Origin: Saccoglossus kowalevskii
Taxonomy: Eukaryota > Hemichordata > Enteropneusta > Harrimaniidae
Direction: 5' to 3'
Assembly: GCF_000003605.2 (NCBI RefSeq)
Contig: NW_003133843.1
Span: 453,704 to 474,317, forward strand
DNA length: 20,614 nucleotides
Of this stretch, positions 10,240 through 20,056 are shown in pieces. The notes beneath the pieces were generated by a model. That model did not search any database. It saw only the letters and a program-made list of their open reading frames with translations, and had not been told where the DNA came from. Each line of letters starts with the position of its first letter. Positions within the stretch are counted from its first letter, which is position 1. The position numbers were made by a program, and so were the translations under genes.

Positions 10240-12498
10240 GAGCAAAAAAATGAAACTAATTTTCAATATATAGAGTTTTTGATTGAGAAATATGGCATCA
10301 CAACTTGTCAATCATTTCGCGTGTTACTCAACGCGTGGTACCAGATGTCAACTTAAATAAAAAACAGTGATAAGTATCTGAATGCACAGGGCGTTTTTTG
10401 TGTTATATTTTGCCATATAAATGCCGGCATGTTTCTTGCAATAAATATATTTCCATTATGTGTATATGTGTCTGTATCTCAAATCATGATAATGAGAGAA
10501 TCTATTAATTTACCAAAATACCTTTACCAAAAGTCCAGCATTCTCTGTCATAATATATGCATATGATATTTGTCTGACGCACAGGAAGGGATTAACTAAC
10601 AATATATTTGACCAACTATGAACAATCGCTAACAATGAAATGCCATATAAGCTGTCAAACTAAATATTGGTTTGTTCCAGCAAAAAACATAACATTTAAG
10701 ATCATCTTACACGCGCGCATGTATGTCAGCACGAAACAAATGTTAAAATATAGAATCAGAGATCATAATACCATTTACAAAATTTAAGTGTGGTTCATCC
10801 TTATACTAGCATAAAACACAAGAAAGGAATTATTCATTTGCTCAATCCCAGTGATTTTACCAAGTGCTCATGGGTAATTTCAATTCCGAAATCTTGTCTC
10901 CAAACACTGTCTAAATCAACACTTATCGTTTTCTCTTTCCCTTAGTAAAGCAACAGATGTCTCAAACATGTTAAGAAATTAAAGATGCTTATTTAAATAC
11001 GGCAACTGTAGTACTACTTTCGGCTTGTTGTCAATAGCGGACACTTTTCTTTGGTGATTGCGCAACTATGCTATGTACAGGTCATTGGCCAATTCATCAG
11101 CCATTTTCAATCTAAGCAAAATGAGTTAATATACTGTGACACACTACACCTAAACCGCACAAAATTCGCAATATTACTTCGTACATCAACTCGAACGCTG
11201 AAGGTAGTTAACGATCTGTCTACGGGCTACGGGGATTCACAAAGCCTCATGTTCGCCAGCCAAGAATAATTTAAATCGTCGCATCACCATCACCTTGCAT
11301 ATTTACTATTAGAAACCTGTATTCATTGACAAAATCAAACAATAGTGCGTGACCGAGTTTTTATCATTTACGCTATGACATGATATAAAACAGCAAGATT
11401 TATTGGTTTAAAAAAGAACCGAAAATAAGTATAGGGCATATATGCCAGTTACGGTGTTTGAAAACCAACTGCGACTCCAAAAAATGTGGTTAATGTATGC
11501 AAAATGCCTTTCAATAAACTAAAACGATAATCCCCTAGATTTGTGTTCAATCTCCAAAGCTTGTTAATTTGCAAAGACTATAACCATGCCGTACTGTGTC
11601 TAACGATTAATGACAATAGCGTAAAGATGTGCCTTCGTGATATCACACTTTTTAATCTCTTTTAGTTGTCCAGCGCTGTGGTCATATAATTGCCAGTGTA
11701 ATAAATAGTACTAGAATATAAATAAGCCGTGATGGTGACGCACGAGTTATAAGAGGAAGAAAATGTTGCGCTTGTTAAAAAAAAAAATGTCGTACTAACA
11801 GGATATTGATGCAAAAAATAAATATGCTGCGCTTGTTGTATGGATTCATATACGGCATTTCCTTCTCTACCGTATCTATTCAATGTATGACATCCATTAT
11901 GATGACGAAAGAGGGCCATTGTTAGGGTGATATAATTTATGTATATACAAAGTGCATATTTTGTGGTATGCTGGAGTTTGAAATTCCATGGTAACTGTAT
12001 GTGTATTTCACAAGTTCTCTACTGTTTTCAAATGCTCTATTTGGTAGTTGTGATCACTATGTTATGAATAAACAATGAGCTGATAGCCGTTCCAGCTAAT
12101 CTCATTAGCACGCCATAAGCAAGTTGTGTAAGCATATTGCTCTCTTGTAATATCAAGATTTACATGACGCTCAGATTTCAACAACAATATTGAACACTAC
12201 TAACAGACCTCTTACGCCTGCACCTTATTTTTTTTTCATGATAGATAATACCACAAACAATCGCAAGACCTGACAATCGGTTCAAATCTGTCTCCACTTG
12301 CCGATCGCTTGCTGAATAATTATTATCGAGAAACATTTACATGGTTAGAAGAACTAAGGACATATTGATAGCAATTTATAGATATATGTTAAATATCTAC
12401 TACAGTTGGCAATTTGTCCATTTGTCCTAATTTCACACAATATATCTACTTATATTATGGCATTATCAATACCAGTGGATTTTTTGACGTCATTGCAG
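10240..12498. other. Gene-free AT-rich DNA upstream of the VWD gene
   Basis: No exon with both a convincing splice context and a recognisable motif was seen on either strand. Short open frames at 11051-11269 (+) and 11662-11919 (-) have no family features. The gene's promoter should lie at the low-coordinate edge. Confidence 0.45.
10265..10272 (-). promoter_or_regulatory. Possible TATA box upstream of the VWD gene
   Basis: TATATATTG-like sequence lies about 45 nt upstream of the ATG on the minus strand, with a pyrimidine-rich TTTTTTTGCTCCATCC between. That would give a very short 5' UTR. TA-rich sequence is common in this window, so this is weak. Confidence 0.22.
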
Positions 12499-13101
12499 CA
12501 GATTATTCGCGATAACGTACCCCATTATTGAGCATCAAGGCCCTGGGCCATGGATATGAATACAATGTTGTTTTCGAGAACGAATAAAGGAGGAACTATT
12601 AAAAAGAGAAGAGAAATTGTTAGATAACAAGTATTTAATACTAAAATCGGCATCAAATAAAACAGTCCATTACCAATAACAGAGGATTTTAATATCAAAA
12701 TCAGAAAAATCATCGTCGTCTGGTCTGTACGCTAAAACGCGTTCGGTCGAAGCGTTCCATATAGTACGCGCGCTTCTAGATTCCGCGATTGATGCCGCTG
12801 TGCCGGTGGCCTCCCGACAATTTCGCCCTATCGTGTTGATGAAGTGACATTAACCGAGGGTTATTTATCCAAGTAAATGCGATAAACTAAATGTGGGTAC
12901 AATGTATGTCTACGAGTACAGAGAAACAAATTTGTTCTGTTCCGGGCGCAATTTGCATAAGCAAAAGAAAGTATCCGTGTTTTCGGGGGTGTATTTTTCT
13001 TATTCATACAGTCAGATTAAAATCACTGTTGGTTCTAGGATGGCTAACACCCACTAGCTTTCCAGCCATGTTCGTTAGCTCGCTACGCCTGTAATTTTCA
13101 T

Positions 13102-13299
13102 TTGGCTTGTAAGTATTCGTCAAATCACCGACCTCCCATACAATTAAATAACTATAACACAGACAGGACAGTTTCTAATAACGTCTACCTTGATGGTTTG
13201 AAAACACCAGGGGTCGGGTTACGATGCAACTACGTAAATGTACCCCTGGTACGCACAGTCGATTCAGCTGGGCCTCGGTGGCAATCTAGCATAGCGTAG
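13102..13299 (+). pseudogene. Left-arm counterpart of the unassigned IR2 reading frame
   Basis: It reads CKYSSNHRPP, NNVYLDGLKTP, a diverged stretch, then RTVDSAGPRWQSSIA and TAG. Relative to the right arm it has a 3-nt deletion, then deletions of 2 and 10 nt that sum to 12, so the end returns to the same frame. Upstream, an insertion of about 20 nt with a stop separates it from its GWLTPTSFPAMF part (ending near 13072). It is probably non-functional. Confidence 0.35.
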
Positions 13300-13619
13300 T
13301 GCAAGGCCGCAGCGGACACCGATACGACGTAACAGTCATGGTGTGATGCTCGCTCGGGCGATCACTGCAATGCTACTCCAAACCACGCATCAGTCACCCA
13401 TTCACTCGTTCAATACAATAATATTTGCTTGATTAAAACTGTTTTCTTTCTTACTTTGTCATATGAGCTTGTGAAAACAATTTCTAGAAAGACATTAAAA
13501 ATTATTCAGATTCACGGGCCAGTGACTGTGAAACTCTTCCGTTCACTTTGGATTTGTCTCCAAATTTTCCGCTTTTTAGAGGCAGCAAATCCATTGGTAT
13601 TGACAACGCTACAAAATAT

Positions 13620-13760
13620 AACAACTTCCCAACAACCCATAATGGCCCCAAGCACAGTTTGTGTCCCATATATGTACTCGGCTCACGCCCCGCACATATA
13701 TGTCGCACAAAGAGATCAGAGCTTTCGCCCATTATGGGTTGGCGGGTCGTTCATTATTGT
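13620..13760 (+). repeat. Nested hairpin in IR2 left arm
   Basis: AACAACCCATAATGG (from about 13631) pairs with CCCATTATGGGTT (13728-13740), and CATATATG (13668-13675) with CATATATG (13694-13701) around an 18-nt loop containing GGCTCACGCCCCG. The stem is about 50 nt per side with bulges. It is orthologous in position to the right-arm hairpin but lacks the outermost 13-bp pairing. Confidence 0.75.
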
Positions 13761-13843
13761 TTCATTAAAATGGTAAATATAAACATATTCTACTGTACTC
13801 CGTAGTTTTATGTCCGTTGTCTGTGAGAATATGTGAATCACGG

Positions 13844-13938
13844 AGCATCAAAACAAGATTGGCAGTACTAAAATAGATTCAAATCTCTGTCTTTCAGTTA
13901 TTACTGGTATATAGTCAACGGTCTCAGCGGAAGAAATA
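13844..13938 (+). repeat. 95-bp module, copy a (IR2 left arm)
   Basis: This is a direct repeat of 14555-14649. Shared landmarks are GAGCRTCAAARC, AGATTGGCAGTAC, CTTTCAGTTATTACTGGTA and GGTCTCAGCG, the last followed by AAGAAAT. Copies also sit inverted at 18331-18427 and 19137-19231 in the right arm. Confidence 0.8.
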
Positions 13939-14554
13939 TCTAGTGATTATTTATGCATGAGCACGTATATTACACCATATTATAAAATATAATATGCGAC
14001 CGTCACACTGATACAATAATATCGTTCACTCTTCCCCAATGACTTAGCAGATCAATACCGAACTATGCATAGAACCCACTTTCACCCCACTTTCACTGTC
14101 GGTTATCGTCCTTGTAATCTCCTTCAGAACCAATGTCAAGCAATGCAATATCGGAACCAGACAAACAAGTCAACCCTTGTATATATTTACTGTACCGTTC
14201 GTATTTTTAAATGATTCAAAATAAACAACAGTAGTCACCGATTGATACAAGCTCGTATTCAACTATTGTAAATTACAGTGAATCACACACTGTTCATTTT
14301 GAACTGTCTAGCTGATTCCATTTGCGCTGACATTGTCTTTTTTTACCAACGATAGGGTAAGGGTAGCGATTTCAGCCGAGTTAAGGTGAAGTGTGAGGGT
14401 CGTACTTTGTGGAAAGTAGCCAGCACCGGTGTTGTAATTATCGACTACGGAAAAAATATACGTACGGGCACTAAAACTGGTCAATTGAAACCCTGACCTC
14501 ATGATAATCACGGTAACTCCAACATGGTGGAATGTGCGATTGTGAACCGACAAG

Positions 14555-14649
14555 AGCGTCAAAGCCAGATTGGCAGTACAAAAGAGCAATTCATATTCAA
14601 GTCTTTCAGTTATTACTGGTAAATAGTATGTGGTCTCAGCGCAAGAAAT
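14555..14649 (+). repeat. 95-bp module, copy b (IR2 left arm)
   Basis: Second copy, about 711 bp from copy a in the same orientation. Divergence between a and b (about 75-80% by eye) exceeds that between arms, so the module was duplicated before the arms formed. Confidence 0.78.
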
Positions 14650-14968
14650 TATAAAATATTTACAACAAAATTAAAGCTTTTTAGCAGGTCTATGACCAAA
14701 TCTGATTTACTGCTAATTCCGTCGAAAATGTCTTCCCCATATATTAGTAGGAATTAATAACATTGTATATGCACTGATTTTATTAGTTAAATTTAAGAAA
14801 TCAGGTTAATTGTTGGCTAAATTTTAAATTACATCACAGGGAATTGCGAGCAATCATTTTATTAATCTGTTCTACATATTGGTGTTTGTTGGACATGATA
14901 AATAACGATAATTTTGACTTTCAACGAAATCAAGTACGACTAAATCGGAGAAGAAAATCAACATTCAG

Positions 14969-15000
14969 GATCACACTTGAATGAATTTAAAAGTGTGATC
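14969..15000. repeat. Perfect 10-bp stem inverted repeat
   Basis: GATCACACTT (14969-14978) and AAGTGTGATC (14991-15000) flank a 12-nt loop. The right-arm counterpart near 17969-17997 is less perfect. Confidence 0.8.
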
Positions 15001-15431
15001 AATTTATATCACCAAAATCACTTCCTTTCCATAACTTTCAATTAATCGTAATATTCAAATCAGTTCATACACAATTTGTTGGCATTTGAAAACTTGAATA
15101 AATATATAACTTTCGACGAAATGGTCATTCGACGGAGTGGACTTTCGAAATGTTGTAAGCCACGAACAAGAAAATAAGTCATTCATTTATTTATCATCAC
15201 TGTTCGTGATATTTTTACTAGTCACCGCCTGCTGTTAAATAAACACGCATCACCAGTGTAACGGAAGACGTTTGTTGATATACAGTGAAGTCTGTGATTG
15301 TTAATTTGCATAAGCGCATGCATGTCCAGTAGTGTGTTTCCTGCTGAGTTCTCCTCAACCTCTACCATTGGCTTATTATCAGACTGAATATAATATGTAG
15401 TGGGATTTATTGTACTAGGGTAACAAATTAT

Positions 15432-16283
15432 TGCAAAGACAATATAATGCAAATACAATATAAAACTGTCAAGCCAATGCAAATCCAATGCAAAGACAAT
15501 ATAAAAATGTCAAGCCAAAGCCAACCTAATGCAAAGACAATATAAAACTATCAAAACAATGCCAACCCAATGCAAAGACAATATAAAAATGTCAAGCCGA
15601 AGCCAACCTAATGCAAAGACAATATATAAATCAAGCCAATGCCAACCGAATGCAAAGACAATATAAAACTATCAAACCAATGCCAACCCAATGCAAAGAC
15701 AATATAAAAATGTCAAACCAATGCCAACCTAATGCATAGACAATATAAAAATCAAGCCAATGCCAACCGAATGCAAAGACAATATAAAACTATCAAACCA
15801 ATGCCAACCCAATGCAAAGACAATATAAAAATGTCAAGCCAATGCCAACCTAATGCATAGACAATATAAAAATCAAGCCAATGCCAACCGAATGCAAAGA
15901 CAATATAAAAATGTCAAACCAATGCCAACCTAATGCATAGACAATATAAAAATCAAGCCAATGCCAACCGAATGCAAAGACAATATAAAAATGTCAAGCC
16001 AATGCCAACCCAATGTAAAAACAATATACAAATGTCAAGCCAATGCCCAAGGCATAGACAATATAAAAATGTCAAAACAATGCCAACCCAATGCATAGAC
16101 AATATAAAAATGTCAAACCAACCCAAGGCATAGACAATATAAAAATGTCAAGACAATGCCAACCCAATGCATAGACAATATAAAAAAATGTCAAGCCAAT
16201 GCCAACCCAATGCATAGAGAATATAAAAATGTCAAGACAATGCCAACCTATTGCATAGACAATATAAAAATGTCAAGACAATT
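15432..16283. repeat. 41-bp minisatellite with 121-bp higher-order period
   Basis: There are about 22 copies of a unit built as CAATGCCAACC, then YAATGCAWAGACAATATAAA, then ATGTCAAGC; some units lack 3-4 bases. From 15520 three successive blocks of three units repeat with a period of 121 bp (the phrase GCCAACC(T/G)AA starts at 15520, 15641, 15762 and 15883). Later units are single-period. One edge abuts the mariner-like element. Apparent reading frames rich in Asn, Met and Gln here are repeat artefacts. Confidence 0.95.
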
Positions 16284-16290
16284 ACTCGTA

Positions 16291-17089
16291 CAACGTGTCC
16301 AAAAAGTTCGTTCACATTAATTAGCAATCAATAAAACAAAAACATTCTGATAGAATCACATAATTTAATTTCCACTGTGTCCCCATTCATCTTAATAACA
16401 GTTTTGAGCCGATCATGCATAAAGTGCACCAAGTCATTTAGAACCGATGGCTCAATATTCTCCCATTCCTTTTCCTCTACTTTTTGGACATAAGGGGTTG
16501 GCTGCTGAAGATTCTGTTATTCAGTATCCCCAGCAGTTCTCAATTATATATTCAAGTGTGGTGAGTTGAGAGGGGGGAATTCTTCTTTACGAAGAAAAAC
16601 CAGGAAGTTTCCTGGGACACCATTCCTGGCTCACACGGGCGGCACGAGCAAGTGCACCATCTTGCATGAACACCATGTCCGAGCTTCGTTTGTATGACAG
16701 GACCACTCCTCTTTTTTCTGCTCACGATGGGCACCAGTATCGGTTCCAGTATCTCCTGCAGAGTATTGAGCGTTTACTGTGGTTCCCCATGGCATGAAGC
16801 TCAAAAGAAGGCACTTTCTCAGAACTATTGCTGTTCTGGACTCAAGCTGACATACTTCCTGGCGAAGGTCAGTCTTTCCCTTTCTGGATCTCTGTCAGTC
16901 GTGGTATTTTGGGCATCTTGTATGCCCTCAAACCAGTTTTCTGGGTGAAATAGGGATAAACAGTGCTCTTAGATCCTTTCTCGTCAATGTTTTTTTGTCG
17001 GCGAGCTGGATGACCAGTTGGTGTCGTATGTGAGTATAATGGGGGTAGATGCCTGAACAATAAGGGGAACAAACTTTTGGGACACGGTG
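16291..17089 (-). mobile_element. Decayed mariner-like element, 799 bp
   Basis: Terminal inverted repeats of 29 bp (16291-16319 and 17061-17089) agree at about 24 positions: CAACGTGTCCAAAAAGTTCG against CACCGTGTCCCAAAAGTTTG. Both ends are flanked by TA (16289-16290 and 17090-17091), the mariner/Tc1 target dinucleotide. Full-length mariners are about 1.3 kb, so roughly 0.5 kb is missing. It sits at the edge of the minisatellite in the centre of IR2, so it probably arrived after that structure formed. Confidence 0.88.
16328..17072 (-). pseudogene. Mariner transposase remnant, frameshifted and with stops
   Basis: Pieces in several frames on the minus strand: GLRAYKMPKIPRLTE at about 16934-16890, like the mariner segment between the HTH and catalytic regions; VFMQDGALA followed by QEWCPRKLPGF at about 16673-16610, like the QDGA block holding the second catalytic Asp; then PPS and WGY remnants of the last catalytic block, with its Asp not preserved in the expected SPDLxPxD form; and WENIEPSVLNDLVHFMHDRL at about 16460-16402, ending MNGDTVE and a stop at 16330-16328, like the usual C-terminal RL..CI..NGG end. 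At least two stops and several shifts rule out activity. Confidence 0.82.
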
Positions 17090-17091
17090 TA

Positions 17092-17651
17092 CATGCATTA
17101 GCGTCGCTAAGTTAAACAGTGTCAGTGGAAAAGATTCAGATTCACAAAAACAGCAGCGAACAACTAATTGTTGTGTGTTTGTTGTTTTACTGAAGCAGTA
17201 ATCAAAGACAAAAGTTGTATCAACCACGGTCTATCTAACCCCGTACTTGTACCAAAGCTCATATCGGGTGATTGAAATGTTGACACCTTCTGATAGGTAT
17301 TCCGGAAGTTATATTATCGGTAACTCGATCAAAATAAGCGTGTATATAATTAACTTACAGTTCAGTGCGTAAGCGTGGTCAGGCATAATAACATCAAGAA
17401 ACACAGAAGTCATTTGGGGATTTTACATTTAAAGTACTTTACCAATTTGGAAATGGGTTGTTCTAAATATAAACATCATCACAGATGTCCAAAAGTTATG
17501 GGACGAAATAGATCAGATAAATAGATAGATAGATCGAATTTGGTTCAAATCACTGTGAACGCGGATTTCCCGACGAGCATCGAGTGTTCCCCAAGTAATC
17601 CAGCTGATTTACACTTCAAAAAATGAGCGTTTCCAGACTGGAGATAGAGGG
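17092..17651. other. Right part of the IR2 centre, no gene recognised
   Basis: Unique-looking AT-rich sequence between the mariner-like element and the right arm. Only a short GATA/ATAG run (17517-17533) is notable. There is no counterpart on the left side of the minisatellite. Confidence 0.5.
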
Positions 17652-18330
17652 ACTGTCTATCAACAAATGTCTTCCGTTAAACTGGTGGCGCGTGTTTATT
17701 AACAGCAGGCGGGGATTAGTAAAATTACGAACAGTGATTGTAAATATATACAGAAGTGAATGACTTGTTTTTCTGTTCGTGGCTTACATTGCCTGTGAAG
17801 GGCGAGGACTACGACATTTCGAAATTTCATTCCGTCGAATGACCATTTCGTCGAAAGTTATATATCGTTAAGTAAGCTTTCAATTGCCAACAAATTGTGT
17901 ATGAACTGAATTGAACATTACAATTAATTGAAAGTTATGAAAAGGAAGTGATTTTTGGAGATCTAAAGTGATCACACTTAATTCATTCAAATGTGATTCT
18001 GAAAGTTGATTTTCATCCCCTATTTAGTAGTATTTGATTTCGTCTAAAGTCATAATTATCGTTATTTATCATGTCCAACATGACCCCATGTGTAGAGCCG
18101 ATTAATGAAAGGATTGCTCACAATTCTATGTGAACAATTAACCTGATTCCTTAAATTTAACTAATAAAATCAGTACATATACAATGTCAATAATTCCTAC
18201 TAATATATGGGGAAGGAATCAAGGCTTGGGAGCAACAGACAAAACACATTTGCGACGTAATTAGCAGTGAATCAGATTTGGTCATAGACCTGCTAAAACG
18301 CTTTAATTATGTTGGAAATATGTTGGAATT

Positions 18331-18427
18331 TCTTTCTTGCGCTGAGAACGCATACTATGTACCAGTAATAACTGAAAGACTTGGATATGAATTGCTCTCT
18401 CATACTGCCAATCTGGCTTTGACGCCC
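18331..18427 (-). repeat. 95-bp module, right-arm counterpart of copy b
   Basis: Reverse-complement copy carrying CCAGTAATAACTGAAAG and ACTGCCAATCTGGCTTTGA in the plus strand. Confidence 0.78.
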
Positions 18428-19136
18428 GGTCGATTCACAATCGCACAGTCCATCATTTCGGAGTTACCGGGATTACCATAAGGTAATGGGGTAAGGATTT
18501 CAATTGCCTTATGCAATATTCGCCATTATGTTATCCCGAACTTGCTACAGCCAGTTTCAGTGCCCGTACGTATATTATTTCCGTACTCGATAATTACAAC
18601 ACTGGTGCTGGCTACTTTCCACAGAGTACGACCCTCACACTTCACCTTAACTCTGGCTGAAATCGCTACTCTTACATACTTTATCGTCGGTAAATTAAAC
18701 AATTTCAGCGGAAATAGAATCAGCTCGACAGTTCAAAATGAATTGCGTGTAAATTATTGATTCACTGTAATTTACAATAGTTGAATACGAGCTTGTATCA
18801 AAAACTAGTGACGCGTGTTTAACAGCACCAGGCGGTGACGAGTGTTGTTTATTTTGGATCATTTGAAATACGAACGGTACAATAAATATATACAAGGGTT
18901 GACTTGTTTGTCTGGTTCCGATATTGCATTGCTTGACATTGGATCTGAAGGACGATTACAAGGACGATAACCGACAGTGAAAGTGGGTTCTATGCACAGT
19001 TCGGGATTGATCTGTTAAATCTAGCATTCACTGGGGAAGAGTGAATTACGATATTATTGTATCAGTGTGACGGTCGCATATTATATTTTATAATATGGTG
19101 TAATATACGTGCTCATGCATAAATAATCACTAGATA

Positions 19137-19231
19137 TTTCTTCCGCTGAGACCGTTGACTGTATACCAGTAATAACTGAAAGACAGAGATTTGAATCTAT
19201 TTTAGTACTGCCAATCTTGTTTTGATGCTCC
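19137..19231 (-). repeat. 95-bp module, right-arm counterpart of copy a
   Basis: Reverse-complement copy carrying CGCTGAGACC, CCAGTAATAACTGAAAG and TACTGCCAATCTTG in the plus strand. Confidence 0.78.
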
Positions 19232-19311
19232 GTGATTCAAATATTCTCACAGACAACGTACATAAAACTATGGAGTACAGTAGAATATGTTTATATTTAC
19301 TATTTTAATTA

Positions 19312-19455
19312 AACAATAATGAACGACCCACCAATCCATAATGGGCGAAAGCTCACCTTGTGCGACATATATGTGCGAGGCGTGAGCCGAGTACATATAT
19401 GGGGCACAAAGTGTGCTTGAGTCCATTATGGGTTGTTGGGGAGTTCATTATTGTT
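19312..19455 (-). repeat. Nested 144-nt hairpin in IR2 right arm
   Basis: The ends AACAATAATGAAC (19312-19324) and GTTCATTATTGTT (19443-19455) are a perfect 13-bp inverted repeat. The pairing continues through CCATAATGG and CATATATG to a short loop. Size, terminal inverted repeats and near-total palindromy fit a palindromic MITE or a hairpin-RNA precursor. No target-site duplication could be made out with certainty. Confidence 0.78.
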
Positions 19456-19789
19456 ATTATTTTGTAGTGTTGTCAATACCAGTTGATTTGCTGCCTCTAA
19501 AAAGCGATAAATGTGGAGACAAATCCACAGTGAACGGAAGAGTTTCACAATCACTGGCCCGTGTAACAGAATAATTTAAAATGTCTTTCTGGAAATTTTT
19601 TCCATAATCTCATATGGCGAACTAAGAAAGAAACTAGTTTTAATCCATGAAATATTGTTGTATTGAACTCATTTACATTGTAGGTGAATGAGTGACTGAT
19701 GCGTGGTGTGGAGTAGCATTGCAGTGATCGCACGAGCGAACGGCACACCGTGACTATTATGCCGTATCGGTGTCCTCCGCGGTCTTGCA

Positions 19790-20056
19790 CTACGCTACGC
19801 TAGATTGCCACTGTGGTCCAGCTGGATCGACTGTGCGTAAGAGTGCGTACCAGGGGTACATGTACGCAGTTTCATCGTAACCCCATCCCGCTGGTGTTTT
19901 CAAACCATCAAGGTAGATGTTATTAGGAACTGTTCTGTCTGTATTATAGTCATTTTCAAATTGTACAGGAGGTCGGTGATTTGACGAATACCTACAAGCC
20001 AAACGAAACATGGCTGGAAAGCTGGTGGGTGTTAGCCATCCTAGAGGGAGAACCAA
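19790..20056 (-). CDS. Unassigned 80-odd-residue reading frame in IR2 right arm, possible terminal exon
   Basis: The open frame contains GWLTPTSFPAMF, then CRYSSNHRPP, NNIYLDGLKTP and RTVDPAGPQWQSS, ending at TAG. An acceptor-like GTTCTCCCTCTAG precedes the Gly-Trp, and a possible upstream exon with its own ATG (20207 to about 20097) ends at CAG|GTGTGT. The left arm has the same frame in pieces (see the entry at 13102). It resembles no family I know. It could be a host gene fragment, a domesticated or decayed element gene, or chance conservation in a repeat. The region is richer in CpG than its surroundings. Confidence 0.3.
   Translation of the reverse strand: MVLPLGWLTPTSFPAMFRLACRYSSNHRPPVQFENDYNTDRTVPNNIYLDGLKTPAGWGYDETAYMYPWYALLRTVDPAGPQWQSSVA

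Larger units (their letters stand above)
12499..15286 (+). repeat. Left arm of giant inverted repeat IR2
   Basis: The arm matches the reverse complement of 17652-20607 almost from end to end. Outer anchor: GATTATT.GCGATA and TGAGCATCAAGGCCCTG at 12499-12550, against the complement at 20565-20607. Inner anchor: AACGGAAGACRTTTGTTGATA near 15260-15283, against the complement near 17655-17680. Middle blocks, for example 14060-14200 against 18880-19020, look above 90% identical by eye. The left outer edge cannot be fixed better than about 10-20 bp. Confidence 0.9.

Noticed and set aside
10162-10356. Plus-strand 64-codon open frame
   Set aside because: Antisense to exon 1 and the 5' flank of the VWD gene. 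The minus strand has a start codon, signal peptide and GTAAGT donor; this frame shows no features.
3549-10432. ATAAATGCCGGC occurring near 3552 and near 10420
   Set aside because: The match does not extend beyond about 12-13 bases, so chance is the simpler explanation.
13429-13805. Overlapping open frames on both strands around 13.4-13.8 kb
   Set aside because: They lie across the nested hairpin of IR2. Mutual antisense overlap and frame breaks against the other arm make them palindrome artefacts.
14308-14589. Minus-strand 93-codon frame, and right-arm pieces at 18278-18760
   Set aside because: The apparent protein similarity between arms follows DNA identity. The right-arm version is split by shifts with no compensating pattern, and the orientation is opposite to the only plausible IR2 frame.
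15933-16133. Plus-strand frame rich in Asn, Met and Gln
   Set aside because: It is simply the 41-bp minisatellite read in a frame lacking stops.
16552-17227. Open frames on both strands within the mariner-like element
   Set aside because: The minus-strand ones are pieces of the broken transposase and are covered by the pseudogene entry. The plus-strand one is antisense.
17488-17508. TCCAAAAGTTATGGGACGAA resembling a mariner terminal repeat
   Set aside because: Only a short match, with no partner end or TA-flanked structure found nearby.
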